The notes below the pieces were generated by a model, which saw only the letters and a program-made list of their open reading frames with translations, had not been told where the DNA came from and ran no database searches. Positions 18,199 through 27,746 of a stretch of 64,000 nt of DNA are shown here, in pieces (the first letter of the stretch is position 1; each line of letters starts with the position of its first letter). Source of the DNA: Virgibacillus sp. SK37 (GTDB lineage Bacteria; Bacillota; Bacilli; Bacillales; Amphibacillaceae); the NCBI RefSeq assembly GCF_000725285.1, contig NZ_CP007161.1, forward strand, positions 496,001 through 560,000, written 5' to 3'. Both the position numbers and the translations under genes were made by a program.

Positions 18199-19479
18199 TT
18201 ATTCTTTCGCAGTAAGTGTTACTTCCGTCTTTTCCAACTTTCCATCTCGATAGAACTTCACTTGAACTTCTTCACCTATGGAAGCATCTGAATAGAGAAA
18301 TTTACGTAATTCAAGAAGTGAAGTAATTTTATTATCATTAATTTCGGTTATAACATCAAACTGTTGTAGGCCTGCTTTAGCTGCTGGTGAATCTTTCTGG
18401 ACATTTGCTACAACCATGCCACCTTCCACATCTTCTGGTAGCTTAATTTCATTTCTGTATTGAGGTGGCACTTGATTTAGGGAGGCGGTGCTTATCCCTA
18501 TTAATGGACGTTCAATTTCACCGTTTTCTTCCAATTGCTCCATGACTGGGAGGGCTGAGTCTATAGGAATGGCAAACCCGATTCCTTCCACGGCGTTCTG
18601 GGCGATCTTCATAGAATTAATTCCAATCACCTGTCCCTTTGCATTCACAAGTGCGCCGCCACTATTACCTGGATTAATTGCAGCGTCTGTCTGAATAACT
18701 TCTGTTACCCAGTCCGGCTGCTTATCACCATTTGTGTCCATACTGACAGATCGATCTAACCCACTAATAATTCCTTTAGTAAGTGTATTTGCGAATTCCA
18801 TACCAAGAGGATTACCAATTGCCAATACGGTCTCACCAACTTTTAAATTCTTGGAGGTACCAAGATCGGCTACCGTAGTGACTTTATCTCCATCAACTTG
18901 CAATATGGCTAAATCGGTTAAAGAATCCGAACCTAAAACTTTGGCATTTAATCTTTCATCATCATTTAAAATAATATCTACTTGTTCAGCACCCTCTACA
19001 ACATGATGATTTGTTACAACATATGCCTTCCCATCTTCCTTCTTATAGACGATGCCTGATCCAGTCCCGGCTTCCTGACTTTCTGACCAAACGCTTTGTT
19101 GCTGCAGGTTAGCAACACCAACGACTGCTTTAGACGTTTCATCGATGTTAGAAGCCACCTCTGCCTGGTCTGACGCCATTGTTTTGACAACGTTGGCATT
19201 GTTGGATGTACCACTGTCAGAAGAAGTATTTTCATCTGCCTTACTAGCTAAAGGGAGGATGTTTGAGAATAGCAGTACTGCAATTAAAGCTACAGCAATT
19301 AATCCGCCTGCTAATCCGCCAAGAAAGAAATGCAAGCCTGTTCTTGAGCCTGACTTGACTTCTTTTTTCGGCTTATCCGTTGAAAACTCTTTCTCTTTAT
19401 TATGTTCATGCACTTCTGTGGTTGATTCTGAAGAGGATTCTTTATTTTCATCTGAGAAATTATTGTTATTGTAATCCAT
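18199..19479 (-). CDS. htrB: HtrA-type membrane-anchored serine protease
   Basis: 426-aa DegP/HtrA-family protease: an acidic cytosolic N-terminus, one membrane anchor (about residues 50-73), an extracytosolic trypsin-like domain with the triad His159 (VTNHHVV), Asp189 (SLTDLAIL), Ser273 (NPGNSGGA), and one C-terminal PDZ domain (about 330-425). It degrades or refolds misfolded secreted proteins. It is divergent from the cssRS two-component genes, exactly the htrB-cssRS arrangement of B. subtilis, where CssR activates htrB on secretion stress. Confidence 0.94.
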   Translation of the reverse strand: MDYNNNNFSDENKESSSESTTEVHEHNKEKEFSTDKPKKEVKSGSRTGLHFFLGGLAGGLIAVALIAVLLFSNILPLASKADENTSSDSGTSNNANVVKTMASDQAEVASNIDETSKAVVGVANLQQQSVWSESQEAGTGSGIVYKKEDGKAYVVTNHHVVEGAEQVDIILNDDERLNAKVLGSDSLTDLAILQVDGDKVTTVADLGTSKNLKVGETVLAIGNPLGMEFANTLTKGIISGLDRSVSMDTNGDKQPDWVTEVIQTDAAINPGNSGGALVNAKGQVIGINSMKIAQNAVEGIGFAIPIDSALPVMEQLEENGEIERPLIGISTASLNQVPPQYRNEIKLPEDVEGGMVVANVQKDSPAAKAGLQQFDVITEINDNKITSLLELRKFLYSDASIGEEVQVKFYRDGKLEKTEVTLTAKE

Positions 19480-19653
19480 CTATATTCACCCTTTTTCTAA
19501 GAATTTATATCTTTATCTTACCTGTTCCGTTTGGAAATTATTTGGCTGAATTGTGGAATAAATATGTAAATATAAATTGGTGTTCAGTGGCATCCGCTTT
19601 TTAACTTATGTAAAATGAAGTTAACTAAACATGTGGAAAAAGGTGACAAAGTT

Positions 19654-20343
19654 ATGGGAAATCGTATTGGTGTTGTAGAAGATGATGTAAATATTCAAAA
19701 TATCGTATCCGCCTATTTAAAAAAAGAAGGGTATGATGTAATCATTTCCGATTCTGCAGAAGCTGCGTGGGAAATATGGGAGACAAATCCACCAGATATG
19801 TGGATATTAGACATTATGTTACCTGGTATGGATGGGTATGAATTTTGTAAAAAAATAAGGAATGAAAGTGAAGTCCCAATTATTATTATTTCTGCTAAGG
19901 ATGAAGAAATTGATAAAATTTTAGGATTGGAGTTGGGTGGGGACGATTATTTAACTAAGCCATTCAGCCCAAGAGAATTGGTAGCAAGAGTAAAAAGGCT
20001 GTTTAAACGATCATTTTTAAAAAACGACAAGGAAGAGCCTGCACAGGAAAAGGTAAAGATTGATCAATTATTAATAAATAAAGAGGAACGAAGGATCTTT
20101 TATAAAGGCGAGGAATATGAAGTGACTACAAAAGAATTTGATATGCTTCTATTACTAGTGGAAAATGTAAACCGTGCCTTTTCCCGTGAGGAGTTATTGA
20201 TAAAAATATGGGGCGAAGATTATTTTGGAAGTGATCGGGCTGTGGACGATTTGGTAAAAAGGCTTAGAAAAAAGCTGCCTGACCTACCTTTGGAAACAGT
20301 GTGGGGATTTGGCTACCGACTAAGGTATGGAGAGGAAACATAA
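19654..20343 (+). CDS. cssR: Secretion-stress response regulator CssR
   Basis: OmpR-family response regulator, 229 aa. The receiver domain has the acidic pocket (VVEDD), phospho-acceptor Asp53 (WILDIMLPG) and the conserved lysine in LTKPFSP; the C-terminal winged helix ends in VWGFGYRL. The start is ATG 19654 with AGGTGA 7 nt upstream; the frame from 19615 lacks an RBS. It is divergent from htrB and followed by the kinase with no gap. This context is what makes CssR the best assignment. Confidence 0.9.
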   Translation: MGNRIGVVEDDVNIQNIVSAYLKKEGYDVIISDSAEAAWEIWETNPPDMWILDIMLPGMDGYEFCKKIRNESEVPIIIISAKDEEIDKILGLELGGDDYLTKPFSPRELVARVKRLFKRSFLKNDKEEPAQEKVKIDQLLINKEERRIFYKGEEYEVTTKEFDMLLLLVENVNRAFSREELLIKIWGEDYFGSDRAVDDLVKRLRKKLPDLPLETVWGFGYRLRYGEET

Positions 20344-21681
20344 ATGAAACTTCAATATCAACTCAACGCTGCGTTCACAGCATTATTACTCGTTATCATG
20401 GCGGTGACAGGTTATTTTATTTACTCGCTTATTCTCGATATTTTAATTCAGGACGAACAAAGACAGTTAAAACAAAAAGGCGAAATACTAATTGAGGTTC
20501 TAAATGAAGAAAATTATGGGGATAGAGAGAGTCTTGAGAAGTTCAGTCGATTCTTGGAGGATCAAGATCTTCAGCTTTTTCTTTATGATCGAAAAAATGA
20601 TGCTGTTTTTTACTCCACCATGCCAAATAGCGTGGCACAGGGTTTTTTCCAAAATAATAATTTTGCTGATAATAAGGAAGCATTATGGGAATTTGAAAAT
20701 AATAAATATGTAACCTCAAGGATTGTAGTTTACCCACCAAATAGTGGGTTGGAACTTATTCTATTGACACCAATGAATGATTTGCAGGCTGTACAGCAAA
20801 ACTTTGTTTTCCGACTCTTTATCGTATTTATGATCGGTAGTATTGCTGCCGTGCTTCTTAGCTATTTCTTAACTAAAAAGCTGGTTACACCTTTGACAAA
20901 GCTAAAAGTACAGTTGAAGAAAGTAGAAAAACGAAAATTTGATGATCTTGAAAGAGTAAAGGCAAGCGGTGAAATTAAGGAAGTGGAAGAAAGTGTCTTT
21001 GAAATGGCTGAAGAGCTGCAAAATTATATGAAATCACAACAAACCTTTTTTCAAAATGCGAGTCATGAATTGAAAACACCTCTTATGACGATCCAAGGTT
21101 ATGCGGAAGGAATTAAGGATGAAATTTTTGATGAAAAGGACAAAGAAAAAGGCCTTGAAATAATGGTTACAGAAGTAAAAAGACTGAAACTGATTATAAA
21201 TGAGATGATTCTATTGGCAAAGCTGGATAGCGAACCGGATGTTTACCAACCTGAGAAAATTGCCGGAGTGAGATTCTTGGAACAAATTGTAGATCGTGCT
21301 TTACCTTTGGTCAATGAAAAAGGTATTCACTTTATGCATCAAGCGGAAAATAATTGTGATTTCATTGCAGACGAAGAAAAATTACTTCGCGCTATATTAA
21401 ATTTAATTGTAAATGGTATTCGTCATGCTAAAACTAAGATCTCGCTTCAGATATATAAGCGGCATGGGATTACTTATATAACTGTAGAAGATGATGGGGA
21501 AGGGATCTCAGAGGAAATGATGCCACATATTTTTCATCGTTTTGTAAAAGGTAAGAATGGAGAAACTGGCTTGGGTCTTGCTATATCACGGGCAATTATA
21601 GAACGGTCTGGTGGTAGGATAACAGTTGATAAATCTACCCTTGGAGGAGCGAAGTTTATTATCGCGTTTCAAGGGAATTAG
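20344..21681 (+). CDS. cssS: Secretion-stress sensor kinase CssS
   Basis: 445-aa membrane histidine kinase with two membrane segments (about 8-32 and 153-177) enclosing an extracytosolic sensor loop, then HAMP, HisKA with ASHELKTP (His241) and an ATPase domain (NLIVNGIRHA, DDGEGI, GETGLGLAIS). It begins directly after the cssR stop codon. It senses accumulation of secreted misfolded protein and phosphorylates CssR, by family analogy with B. subtilis. Confidence 0.9.
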   Translation: MKLQYQLNAAFTALLLVIMAVTGYFIYSLILDILIQDEQRQLKQKGEILIEVLNEENYGDRESLEKFSRFLEDQDLQLFLYDRKNDAVFYSTMPNSVAQGFFQNNNFADNKEALWEFENNKYVTSRIVVYPPNSGLELILLTPMNDLQAVQQNFVFRLFIVFMIGSIAAVLLSYFLTKKLVTPLTKLKVQLKKVEKRKFDDLERVKASGEIKEVEESVFEMAEELQNYMKSQQTFFQNASHELKTPLMTIQGYAEGIKDEIFDEKDKEKGLEIMVTEVKRLKLIINEMILLAKLDSEPDVYQPEKIAGVRFLEQIVDRALPLVNEKGIHFMHQAENNCDFIADEEKLLRAILNLIVNGIRHAKTKISLQIYKRHGITYITVEDDGEGISEEMMPHIFHRFVKGKNGETGLGLAISRAIIERSGGRITVDKSTLGGAKFIIAFQGN

Positions 21682-21719
21682 ATAAGTAACGACAAAATAC
21701 TTTTAATTTATAAAAATTG

Positions 21720-21728
21720 TGGTATAAT
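21720..21728 (+). promoter_or_regulatory. typA: Extended -10 element, probable typA promoter
   Basis: TGGTATAAT (extended -10, consensus TATAAT at 21723-21728) about 44 bp before typA, with only a poor -35 region. Confidence 0.55.
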
Positions 21729-21771
21729 TTTATAGTTACACATCCCGTTATACAAGAGGAGCGTACTTTTT

Positions 21772-23601
21772 ATGCAATTAAGAGAAGATATTCGTAATAT
21801 CGCTATTATCGCGCACGTAGACCATGGTAAAACAACACTTGTGGATCAATTGTTGAAATACTCTGGGACATTTCGTGAGAACGAACAAGTAAATGAACGA
21901 GCAATGGACTCGGGTGATATTGAAAGAGAACGTGGAATTACAATTTTGGCTAAAAATACAGCTATAAAATATAAAGATACAGCAATTAATATATTAGATA
22001 CACCAGGCCATGCTGACTTTGGTGGTGAAGTGGAACGGATCATGAAAATGGTTGATGGTGTGGCATTAGTTGTTGATGCTTATGAAGGCACGATGCCGCA
22101 AACACGTTTCGTACTAAAGAAGGCATTGGAACAGAAATTAACCCCAATGGTAGTTTTAAATAAAATTGACCGACCAAATGCTCGGCCAAATGAAGTAATA
22201 GACGAGGTTTTAGATTTATTTATTGAGCTTGGTGCAGATGATGAGCAGTTGGAGTTCCCTGTCGTTTATGCTTCTGCTTTAAATGGTACTTCCGGATTTG
22301 AACCAGATGAACAGGAAGAGACGATGGATCCGGTATTTACTACAATTATGGAACACATCCCTGCACCTGTAGATAATCAGGAAGAACCTTTGCAATTCCA
22401 AATTACATTATTGGATTACAACGATTATTTAGGCCGAATTGGTGTAGGACGGGTATTCCGAGGAAAGATTAGTGTTGGACAACAAGTAGTTGTAATGAAA
22501 GAGGATGGCACCCAGAAATCTTTCCGTATAAGCAAGTTATTCGGCTTTATTGGCTTGAAACGAATTGAGATTCAAGAAGCAAAGGCTGGAGATATTGTAG
22601 CCATTGCAGGTATGGATGATATTAATATCGGAGAGACCATTTGTCCGCAAAATCATCCGGAAGCTTTACCATGGCTACGGATTGATGAGCCGACATTACA
22701 AATGACTTTTGTTGTGAATAACAGTCCTTTTGCTGGACGTGAAGGTAAATATATCACATCACGTAAAATAGAAGAACGTTTATTAAAACAATTGGAGACA
22801 GATGTAAGTCTTCGTGTAGAACCAACTGAATCACCGGATGCGTGGATCGTGTCAGGGCGTGGTGAGCTTCACCTGTCTATTCTGATTGAAAACATGAGAA
22901 GAGAAGGATACGAGCTTCAATTATCCAAGCCACAAGTAATCATTAAAGAAATTGATGGTGTGAAATGCGAACCGGTTGAGCGTGTGCAGGTTGATGTTCC
23001 TGAAGATTATACTGGTCCAATTATGGAGTCTCTTGGAGCCCGTAAAGGCGAAATGCTCGATATGGTTAACCAAGGTAATGGGCAAGTCCGTCTTGAATTT
23101 AAAGTTCCTTCACGTGGGCTGATCGGTTATTCTACCGAGTTTATGTCACAGACTCGCGGATATGGAATTATTAACCATTCATTTGAAGCATATGAGCCTT
23201 TAATCAAAGGTCAGGTTGGCGGCCGACGCCAAGGTGTTCTAGTAGGATTGGAAAATGGAAAAGCATCAACATATGGTATTATGCAGTTGGAAGATCGTGG
23301 AGTAATCTTCGTTGAACCAGGTACTGAAATTTACGCTGGGATGATTGTTGGAGAGCATAACCGTGAAAATGATTTGACGGTTAATATTACGAAAGAAAAA
23401 CATTTAACTAACGTTCGTTCATCAACAAAGGACCAAACATCTACAATTAAGAAGACGCGTTCCATGTCTTTAGAAGAAGCGATTGAATACCTAAATGATG
23501 ATGAATACTGTGAAGTAACACCAGAATCAGTCCGTTTACGGAAAAAAATCCTTAATAAGAGTGAAAGAGAAAAGGCTTCTAAAAAATCAAAAACAAGCTA
23601 A
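21772..23601 (+). CDS. typA: Translational GTPase TypA/BipA
   Basis: 609-aa ribosome-associated GTPase. G1 AHVDHGKTT (about 14-22), switch II DTPGHADF, and G4 NKID are present, followed by EF-G-like domains II, III and V and the TypA-specific C-terminal domain. It acts in 50S subunit assembly and stress adaptation, notably in the cold. Start ATG 21772 with RBS AAGAGGAG. Monocistronic, between an extended -10 promoter and a strong terminator. Confidence 0.96.
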   Translation: MQLREDIRNIAIIAHVDHGKTTLVDQLLKYSGTFRENEQVNERAMDSGDIERERGITILAKNTAIKYKDTAINILDTPGHADFGGEVERIMKMVDGVALVVDAYEGTMPQTRFVLKKALEQKLTPMVVLNKIDRPNARPNEVIDEVLDLFIELGADDEQLEFPVVYASALNGTSGFEPDEQEETMDPVFTTIMEHIPAPVDNQEEPLQFQITLLDYNDYLGRIGVGRVFRGKISVGQQVVVMKEDGTQKSFRISKLFGFIGLKRIEIQEAKAGDIVAIAGMDDINIGETICPQNHPEALPWLRIDEPTLQMTFVVNNSPFAGREGKYITSRKIEERLLKQLETDVSLRVEPTESPDAWIVSGRGELHLSILIENMRREGYELQLSKPQVIIKEIDGVKCEPVERVQVDVPEDYTGPIMESLGARKGEMLDMVNQGNGQVRLEFKVPSRGLIGYSTEFMSQTRGYGIINHSFEAYEPLIKGQVGGRRQGVLVGLENGKASTYGIMQLEDRGVIFVEPGTEIYAGMIVGEHNRENDLTVNITKEKHLTNVRSSTKDQTSTIKKTRSMSLEEAIEYLNDDEYCEVTPESVRLRKKILNKSEREKASKKSKTS

Positions 23602-23619
23602 TATGGGGCTTTTATATTT

Positions 23620-23655
23620 AGCCGGTAGCACATGAGATGTGCTACCGGCTTTTTC
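23620..23655 (+). terminator. Terminator of typA
   Basis: 14-bp perfect stem AGCCGGTAGCACAT / ATGTGCTACCGGCT with a 3-nt loop, followed by TTTTT. Confidence 0.92.
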
Positions 23656-23661
23656 TATTCT

Positions 23662-23701
23662 GAGGCGGATAATTTCGTTCTTCTGCCGATTAATCTATTC
23701 T
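23662..23701. repeat. Two units of the 20-nt repeat family
   Basis: GAGGCGGATAATTTCGTTCT and TCTGCCGATTAATCTATTCT, the same alternating pair as in the array at 14300-14439. The remainder of the 23602-23947 gap holds no gene I can support; an open frame there overlaps the terminator and repeat and looks accidental. Confidence 0.8.
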
Positions 23702-23947
23702 GCTATTTTATTATCTAATTATGAAGACTCCTTGCAAAGCCCGGATAAAATTAGGTTAAGCCCCTATGACTCCTTCTTTAAGATACAACCCTTTTTCAAT
23801 ATACTGAATCTCGCCACAGGCCGGATGAATTTCGCTTTTTTAAGCCAGAAGAATAAAGAAGTAAAATTGATATTGTTAGTCAAAAATGAAGAAAGAATTA
23901 GCCGTTATGTTGGCTAATCCTTTTTATGCAGACATAATGATATCAAA

Positions 23948-24811
23948 TTATCCTCTCTTAAGTGGAAGGGTACAACATCGAAATGATCCCCCTGATTTGA
24001 TTATTTCAGAAAACTCAACCTCGATAACGTGAAAGCCAGCTTGTTTCATTTTTCGGTTTAAACGTTTATTTTCAGGCAGGCTAATAATTTTATTCTGCCC
24101 AATTGAAAGCACATTTGGTCCCATATTAAATTGTTCTTTAGTCGTGGCCTCAATAATAGTATATTTGTTTTTTATTAAATTATATGATTCCTCATCAATT
24201 GCAGGGGAGTAAACTATGGCATAATCCTCATCCAGGATCGTGAATACACAGTCGAGATGTAAAATATCCTCTCTTACGTTTATCATGTGAATGGTATAAT
24301 CGGGAAGCAAATTTTTTAATTGGTTTATAGCTTTTTCAGCTGTTCTTCCGCTTTTTCCTACCCAAATTGTATTTCCATCCACAAGTACATCGCCACCTTC
24401 AATGGAGGTATCTCTCATTTTTGTATAAGAAATGTTCTTTTGTTCTAACGAATCTGTAAGTACGGAAGTCTCAGGCTTCCTCATTTCCTCTTTCATGTTA
24501 GAGACAAAAAACGTATCTCCAATAACAAAGCCGATGTCACGAGTGAAAACCTGCTCATTTAAATTTTCCTTAGGTTCCAGTGTGATTACCTCACAATTAT
24601 TTTCCTTGAGAGATTCCACAAAGCTGGCATGCTGTTCCATGGCTTTTGTCTTATCTATATTATTCTGTAAATAGTGTTCTTGCGTTTTATTTATGGCATG
24701 CTTAATTTCCATATACGCTGGAGGTGCAACGATGACACTATTTAATTGGTCATACTCTGTATTACAATTTAATTTCTGTGGTGTAATCTTCTTATCAATT
24801 AGGTTCTTCAT
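23948..24811 (-). CDS. Dimethylarginine dimethylaminohydrolase-family protein (YkgA-like)
   Basis: 287-aa amidinotransferase-fold enzyme of the DDAH/arginine deiminase group. Visible are the guanidine-binding acids in TSIEGGDVLV, the catalytic histidine in ILHLDCVF, and the nucleophilic cysteine near the C-terminus in GGSFRCCTLPL. It would hydrolyse a guanidino compound to a ureido product; the substrate (methylarginine or other) is not established. B. subtilis YkgA is a likely homologue. Monocistronic. Confidence 0.82.
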   Translation of the reverse strand: MKNLIDKKITPQKLNCNTEYDQLNSVIVAPPAYMEIKHAINKTQEHYLQNNIDKTKAMEQHASFVESLKENNCEVITLEPKENLNEQVFTRDIGFVIGDTFFVSNMKEEMRKPETSVLTDSLEQKNISYTKMRDTSIEGGDVLVDGNTIWVGKSGRTAEKAINQLKNLLPDYTIHMINVREDILHLDCVFTILDEDYAIVYSPAIDEESYNLIKNKYTIIEATTKEQFNMGPNVLSIGQNKIISLPENKRLNRKMKQAGFHVIEVEFSEIIKSGGSFRCCTLPLKRG

Positions 24812-24934
24812 ATTCCATCCTCCATTATGTTATCTAACTAACATTTCCCTATCATACGAAATCAAAACGTTTCGGGGTTGTTTGGTTTCATCACAAAATG
24901 GGAAATAGAACATCAAGATATGGAGGTTATGTGC

Positions 24935-25663
24935 ATGACAAAAACAGCAAATTATCTATTAACAAAAGAAGATTTTAATATAGAGAATAACATACCTGGT
25001 TGGCTGCTGAAGGAATATAATAATTTTGAAAAAGTCGTTACAAATCCTACTTTTCCATGTTATTTCGGTATGTCTGGACAAAAACGTGGGGAGCTTAGGT
25101 ATGGATATATCACACATGATGATTGGTCAGCATTACCTAAAGCACTCGAAGCGTTTAATCGCTTGTTTGATAATCAGAAAAGATTAATTCGTCATGGCTT
25201 TTTTCTTTTCGTGGAACCTGAGAAAGAAGAAAAAAGTGTAGAATATTATAGGGACTATTTTTGGAATGTATTGCAGTATCTACATACTCATGATGAGCAT
25301 GAATGGCCAGCAGACTATCCAAAAGATCCGGACCACCCTCTTTGGGCATTTAGTTTTGCGGGAGAGCCTTATTTTGCCTTTGGTAATGCTCCTGCCTATA
25401 AGCAACGTAAAACCCGTGACCTTGGTAATAGCTTAGTTATTGGCTTTCAACCAAGGAGAATTTTTGAAAAGCTGGAAGGTACTTCAAAAGGTGGAGCAAT
25501 GTCGAGGGAAAAGGTGAGAGAAAGAGTTGAAAAGTGGGATGGCCTACCGAAGCATCCGAATATTAGCCATTATGGGGATCCGGAACATAGGGAGTGGAAG
25601 CAATATTTTATAGGAGACGATATTGAACCTATTAAAGGAAAATGCCCATTTCAACATAAATAA
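24935..25663 (+). CDS. YqcI/YcgG family protein
   Basis: 242-aa soluble protein with the YqcI/YcgG-family pattern (FPCYFGMSGQKRGELRYG near the N-terminus, HEWPADYPKDPDHPLWAFSF in the middle, CPFQHK at the end). Biochemical role unknown. I use ATG 24935, 8 nt behind GGAGG, instead of the upstream start at 24878. It is divergent from the DDAH-like gene; the two may share regulation, though nothing in sequence proves it. Confidence 0.82.
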   Translation: MTKTANYLLTKEDFNIENNIPGWLLKEYNNFEKVVTNPTFPCYFGMSGQKRGELRYGYITHDDWSALPKALEAFNRLFDNQKRLIRHGFFLFVEPEKEEKSVEYYRDYFWNVLQYLHTHDEHEWPADYPKDPDHPLWAFSFAGEPYFAFGNAPAYKQRKTRDLGNSLVIGFQPRRIFEKLEGTSKGGAMSREKVRERVEKWDGLPKHPNISHYGDPEHREWKQYFIGDDIEPIKGKCPFQHK

Positions 25664-25708
25664 CTTTTTTGTTACCACCCGATAAAGTGAAAAATTATGT
25701 TATAACAG

Positions 25709-25740
25709 AAAGAGAGACTCGCATATCGCAGTCTCTCTTT
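25709..25740. terminator. Hairpin between convergent genes
   Basis: 11-bp perfect stem AAAGAGAGACT / AGTCTCTCTTT. There is no long T-run beyond the stem, so it is a weak or bidirectional terminator. Confidence 0.6.
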
Positions 25741-25782
25741 AAGTTTATCGTAGATTTTTTTAATTTTTTCGAGGTTCAAAGG

Positions 25783-26736
25783 CTAACTTCCAGCTACATC
25801 TCTTTTCGTAAAGAATACCCATGACAGAAGGAGAAAAATAACATAATAAATTAGTAATATGGTAATGGAAAAACCAAGTGTCATTCCTTCTATCCATGGC
25901 GTATTCTGGTTGGCATATTGACTTAAATCTGTGTTGGCAAAGAGGATGTACTTAGCCCATTCGCGTTCTGCGAAAAACAATACAATCTGATTTCCCGCCA
26001 TCATTAAGAAGATAGCTGTACCTATAGCTAACGCGCTATTTTTAAAAATGGTCGAGATCATGAATGCAAATGTTGCCATCATAAATAGGTTAATAAGTTT
26101 ATAGCCATAACCGGACGCTATTTCACCCAATACAGGGACATAGGCAAATCCATTGTCTTTCTCTAATACGATGTGTGGATTTATTCCATTAACGCCAAAG
26201 AAGATGGCTCCAATAATCCATGAGAAAAGTAAGACAAATAACAATGTAATTAAAGCAAATAACAAAACAGAAATATATTTGGAGAGTAAGATTTTAGTAC
26301 GAGAAATAGGCCGAATTAAAAGAAGTTTTATTGTTCCCCAACGATACTCATTTGCTACAATGCCGGCTGCAACAATGATTGTAAGCAGACTAACTAATGA
26401 AAGCAGCAACTGATTTTCCATAACAAATTGAAGTGCTCCATACCCCTCAGGCTGAATGTCATTTTCAAGATAATAATTGTTCTTGGCAATGAGAGTTGTG
26501 TTCATGCCTTCCATATATTCTTCTTTTTCCATCTCGCTTTGTAATTCTTTATTTTCCTGTTGCAGTACTTCTCGCCAATTATCTTGGTCGTATTTGTCCC
26601 CAGTCTCTTCAAAGCTCACCGTTAGTGCGGCCAAACCGATAATGATACCAACCAAGATAATATACATGACCCATGTTGATTTCTGTATGTATGTTTTAAT
26701 TAATTCGTTGTTTATCAGCTTGAACAAATTACTCAA
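25783..26736 (-). CDS. ABC-2 type transporter permease
   Basis: 317-aa permease with a first membrane segment near the N-terminus, a large charged extracytosolic loop, then about five more segments; ANEYRWGTIKLLLIRPISR before the central helices is typical of ABC-2 exporters. I set the start at TTG 26736, 7 nt after GGAGAG. The gene overlaps the ATPase stop by 8 nt, so the two are coupled. Bacitracin-export-like (BcrAB) architecture; cargo unknown. Confidence 0.85.
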   Translation of the reverse strand: MSNLFKLINNELIKTYIQKSTWVMYIILVGIIIGLAALTVSFEETGDKYDQDNWREVLQQENKELQSEMEKEEYMEGMNTTLIAKNNYYLENDIQPEGYGALQFVMENQLLLSLVSLLTIIVAAGIVANEYRWGTIKLLLIRPISRTKILLSKYISVLLFALITLLFVLLFSWIIGAIFFGVNGINPHIVLEKDNGFAYVPVLGEIASGYGYKLINLFMMATFAFMISTIFKNSALAIGTAIFLMMAGNQIVLFFAEREWAKYILFANTDLSQYANQNTPWIEGMTLGFSITILLIYYVIFLLLSWVFFTKRDVAGS

Positions 26737-27655
26737 TAGTATTCTCTCCAATCAAATCAAAGAATTTATCTTCTAGCTTTGTTTTCGACACATTTACTTG
26801 ATAAACTAATATATCTTGTTCTACCAAGCCTTTTATAATGGACGGTATCTCTTTTCTGTCTGTTTCGAAAGAGATGATTTTACCCTTGGCTTCTGGTTTA
26901 AGTTCGTAATTATCTCTAAGAAGGTTTGCTGCTTTTTCAGTTGGTTCTGCTTCCAGGTTTACTTCGATTAATTTTACTTGCTCTCCTGCTGCAGGCTCAT
27001 TCACTTCCTGGATTGCTACGAGCTGCCCATTTTTTATAACGCCTATTTTGTCACACATCAGCTCAATCTCTGATAGCAAATGACTTGAAATAATCACAGC
27101 TACATTTTCTTTCTCTGCCAGATTTCTAATGTATTGCCGAATTTCTCTAATTCCAGCCGGATCCAGTCCGTTTGTAGGCTCGTCCAAAATGAGTACAGAT
27201 GGACTATGCAAAAGAGCCTGAGCAATACCTAATCTTTGGCGCATACCTAAAGAGTATTTTTTTACTTTTTCTTTAATCGGTTTTTCCAGTCCCACGAGTG
27301 TGATAACTTCCTTGATTCGTTCTGTGGTTATACCTGGAATCATACGAGCATAGTGCATTAAGTTTTGCCATCCGGTCATAAAAGGGTACATTTCCGGATT
27401 TTCAACAATGGCGCCTACTTCTCTGATCGCTTCTTTGAAATTATTTTTGATGCTATTTCCAAGTATATGTATATCGCCATCTGTGGGTTTCATTAATCCA
27501 ACCATCATACGTATTGTTGTCGTTTTACCAGCTCCGTTAGGGCCGATTAATCCAAATACTTCTCCTTTATTAATGGTAAAAGAAAGATCTTTAATAATAT
27601 GTTTCTTTCGGATCTTTTTTTCAAAATTAATTAATTCCATCGCTTTTTCTGGCAT
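26729..27655 (-). CDS. ABC transporter ATP-binding protein (BcrA-like)
   Basis: 308-aa ATPase: Walker A GPNGAGKTT, Q-loop region VGAIVENPEMYP, signature YSLGMRQRLG, Walker B VLILDEPTNGLDP, and the H-loop SSHLLSE, followed by a C-terminal regulatory extension. The NPEMYP signature is common in bacitracin/lantibiotic exporters. It pairs with the downstream ABC-2 permease. No adjacent two-component system points to antibiotic sensing, so the role stays open. Confidence 0.9.
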   Translation of the reverse strand: MPEKAMELINFEKKIRKKHIIKDLSFTINKGEVFGLIGPNGAGKTTTIRMMVGLMKPTDGDIHILGNSIKNNFKEAIREVGAIVENPEMYPFMTGWQNLMHYARMIPGITTERIKEVITLVGLEKPIKEKVKKYSLGMRQRLGIAQALLHSPSVLILDEPTNGLDPAGIREIRQYIRNLAEKENVAVIISSHLLSEIELMCDKIGVIKNGQLVAIQEVNEPAAGEQVKLIEVNLEAEPTEKAANLLRDNYELKPEAKGKIISFETDRKEIPSIIKGLVEQDILVYQVNVSKTKLEDKFFDLIGENTIE

Positions 27656-27746
27656 ATAGTAAACCTCCTGTATTCTGATTATTACTTTCTACGATATGAA
27701 AGTGGAAAAAGTTTCAAAGGATTATATTCGAATTTAGAATTAAAGA

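Noticed and set aside
23639-23917. 92-aa frame after typA
   Set aside because: Begins in the terminator stem and crosses the 20-nt repeats; no RBS.
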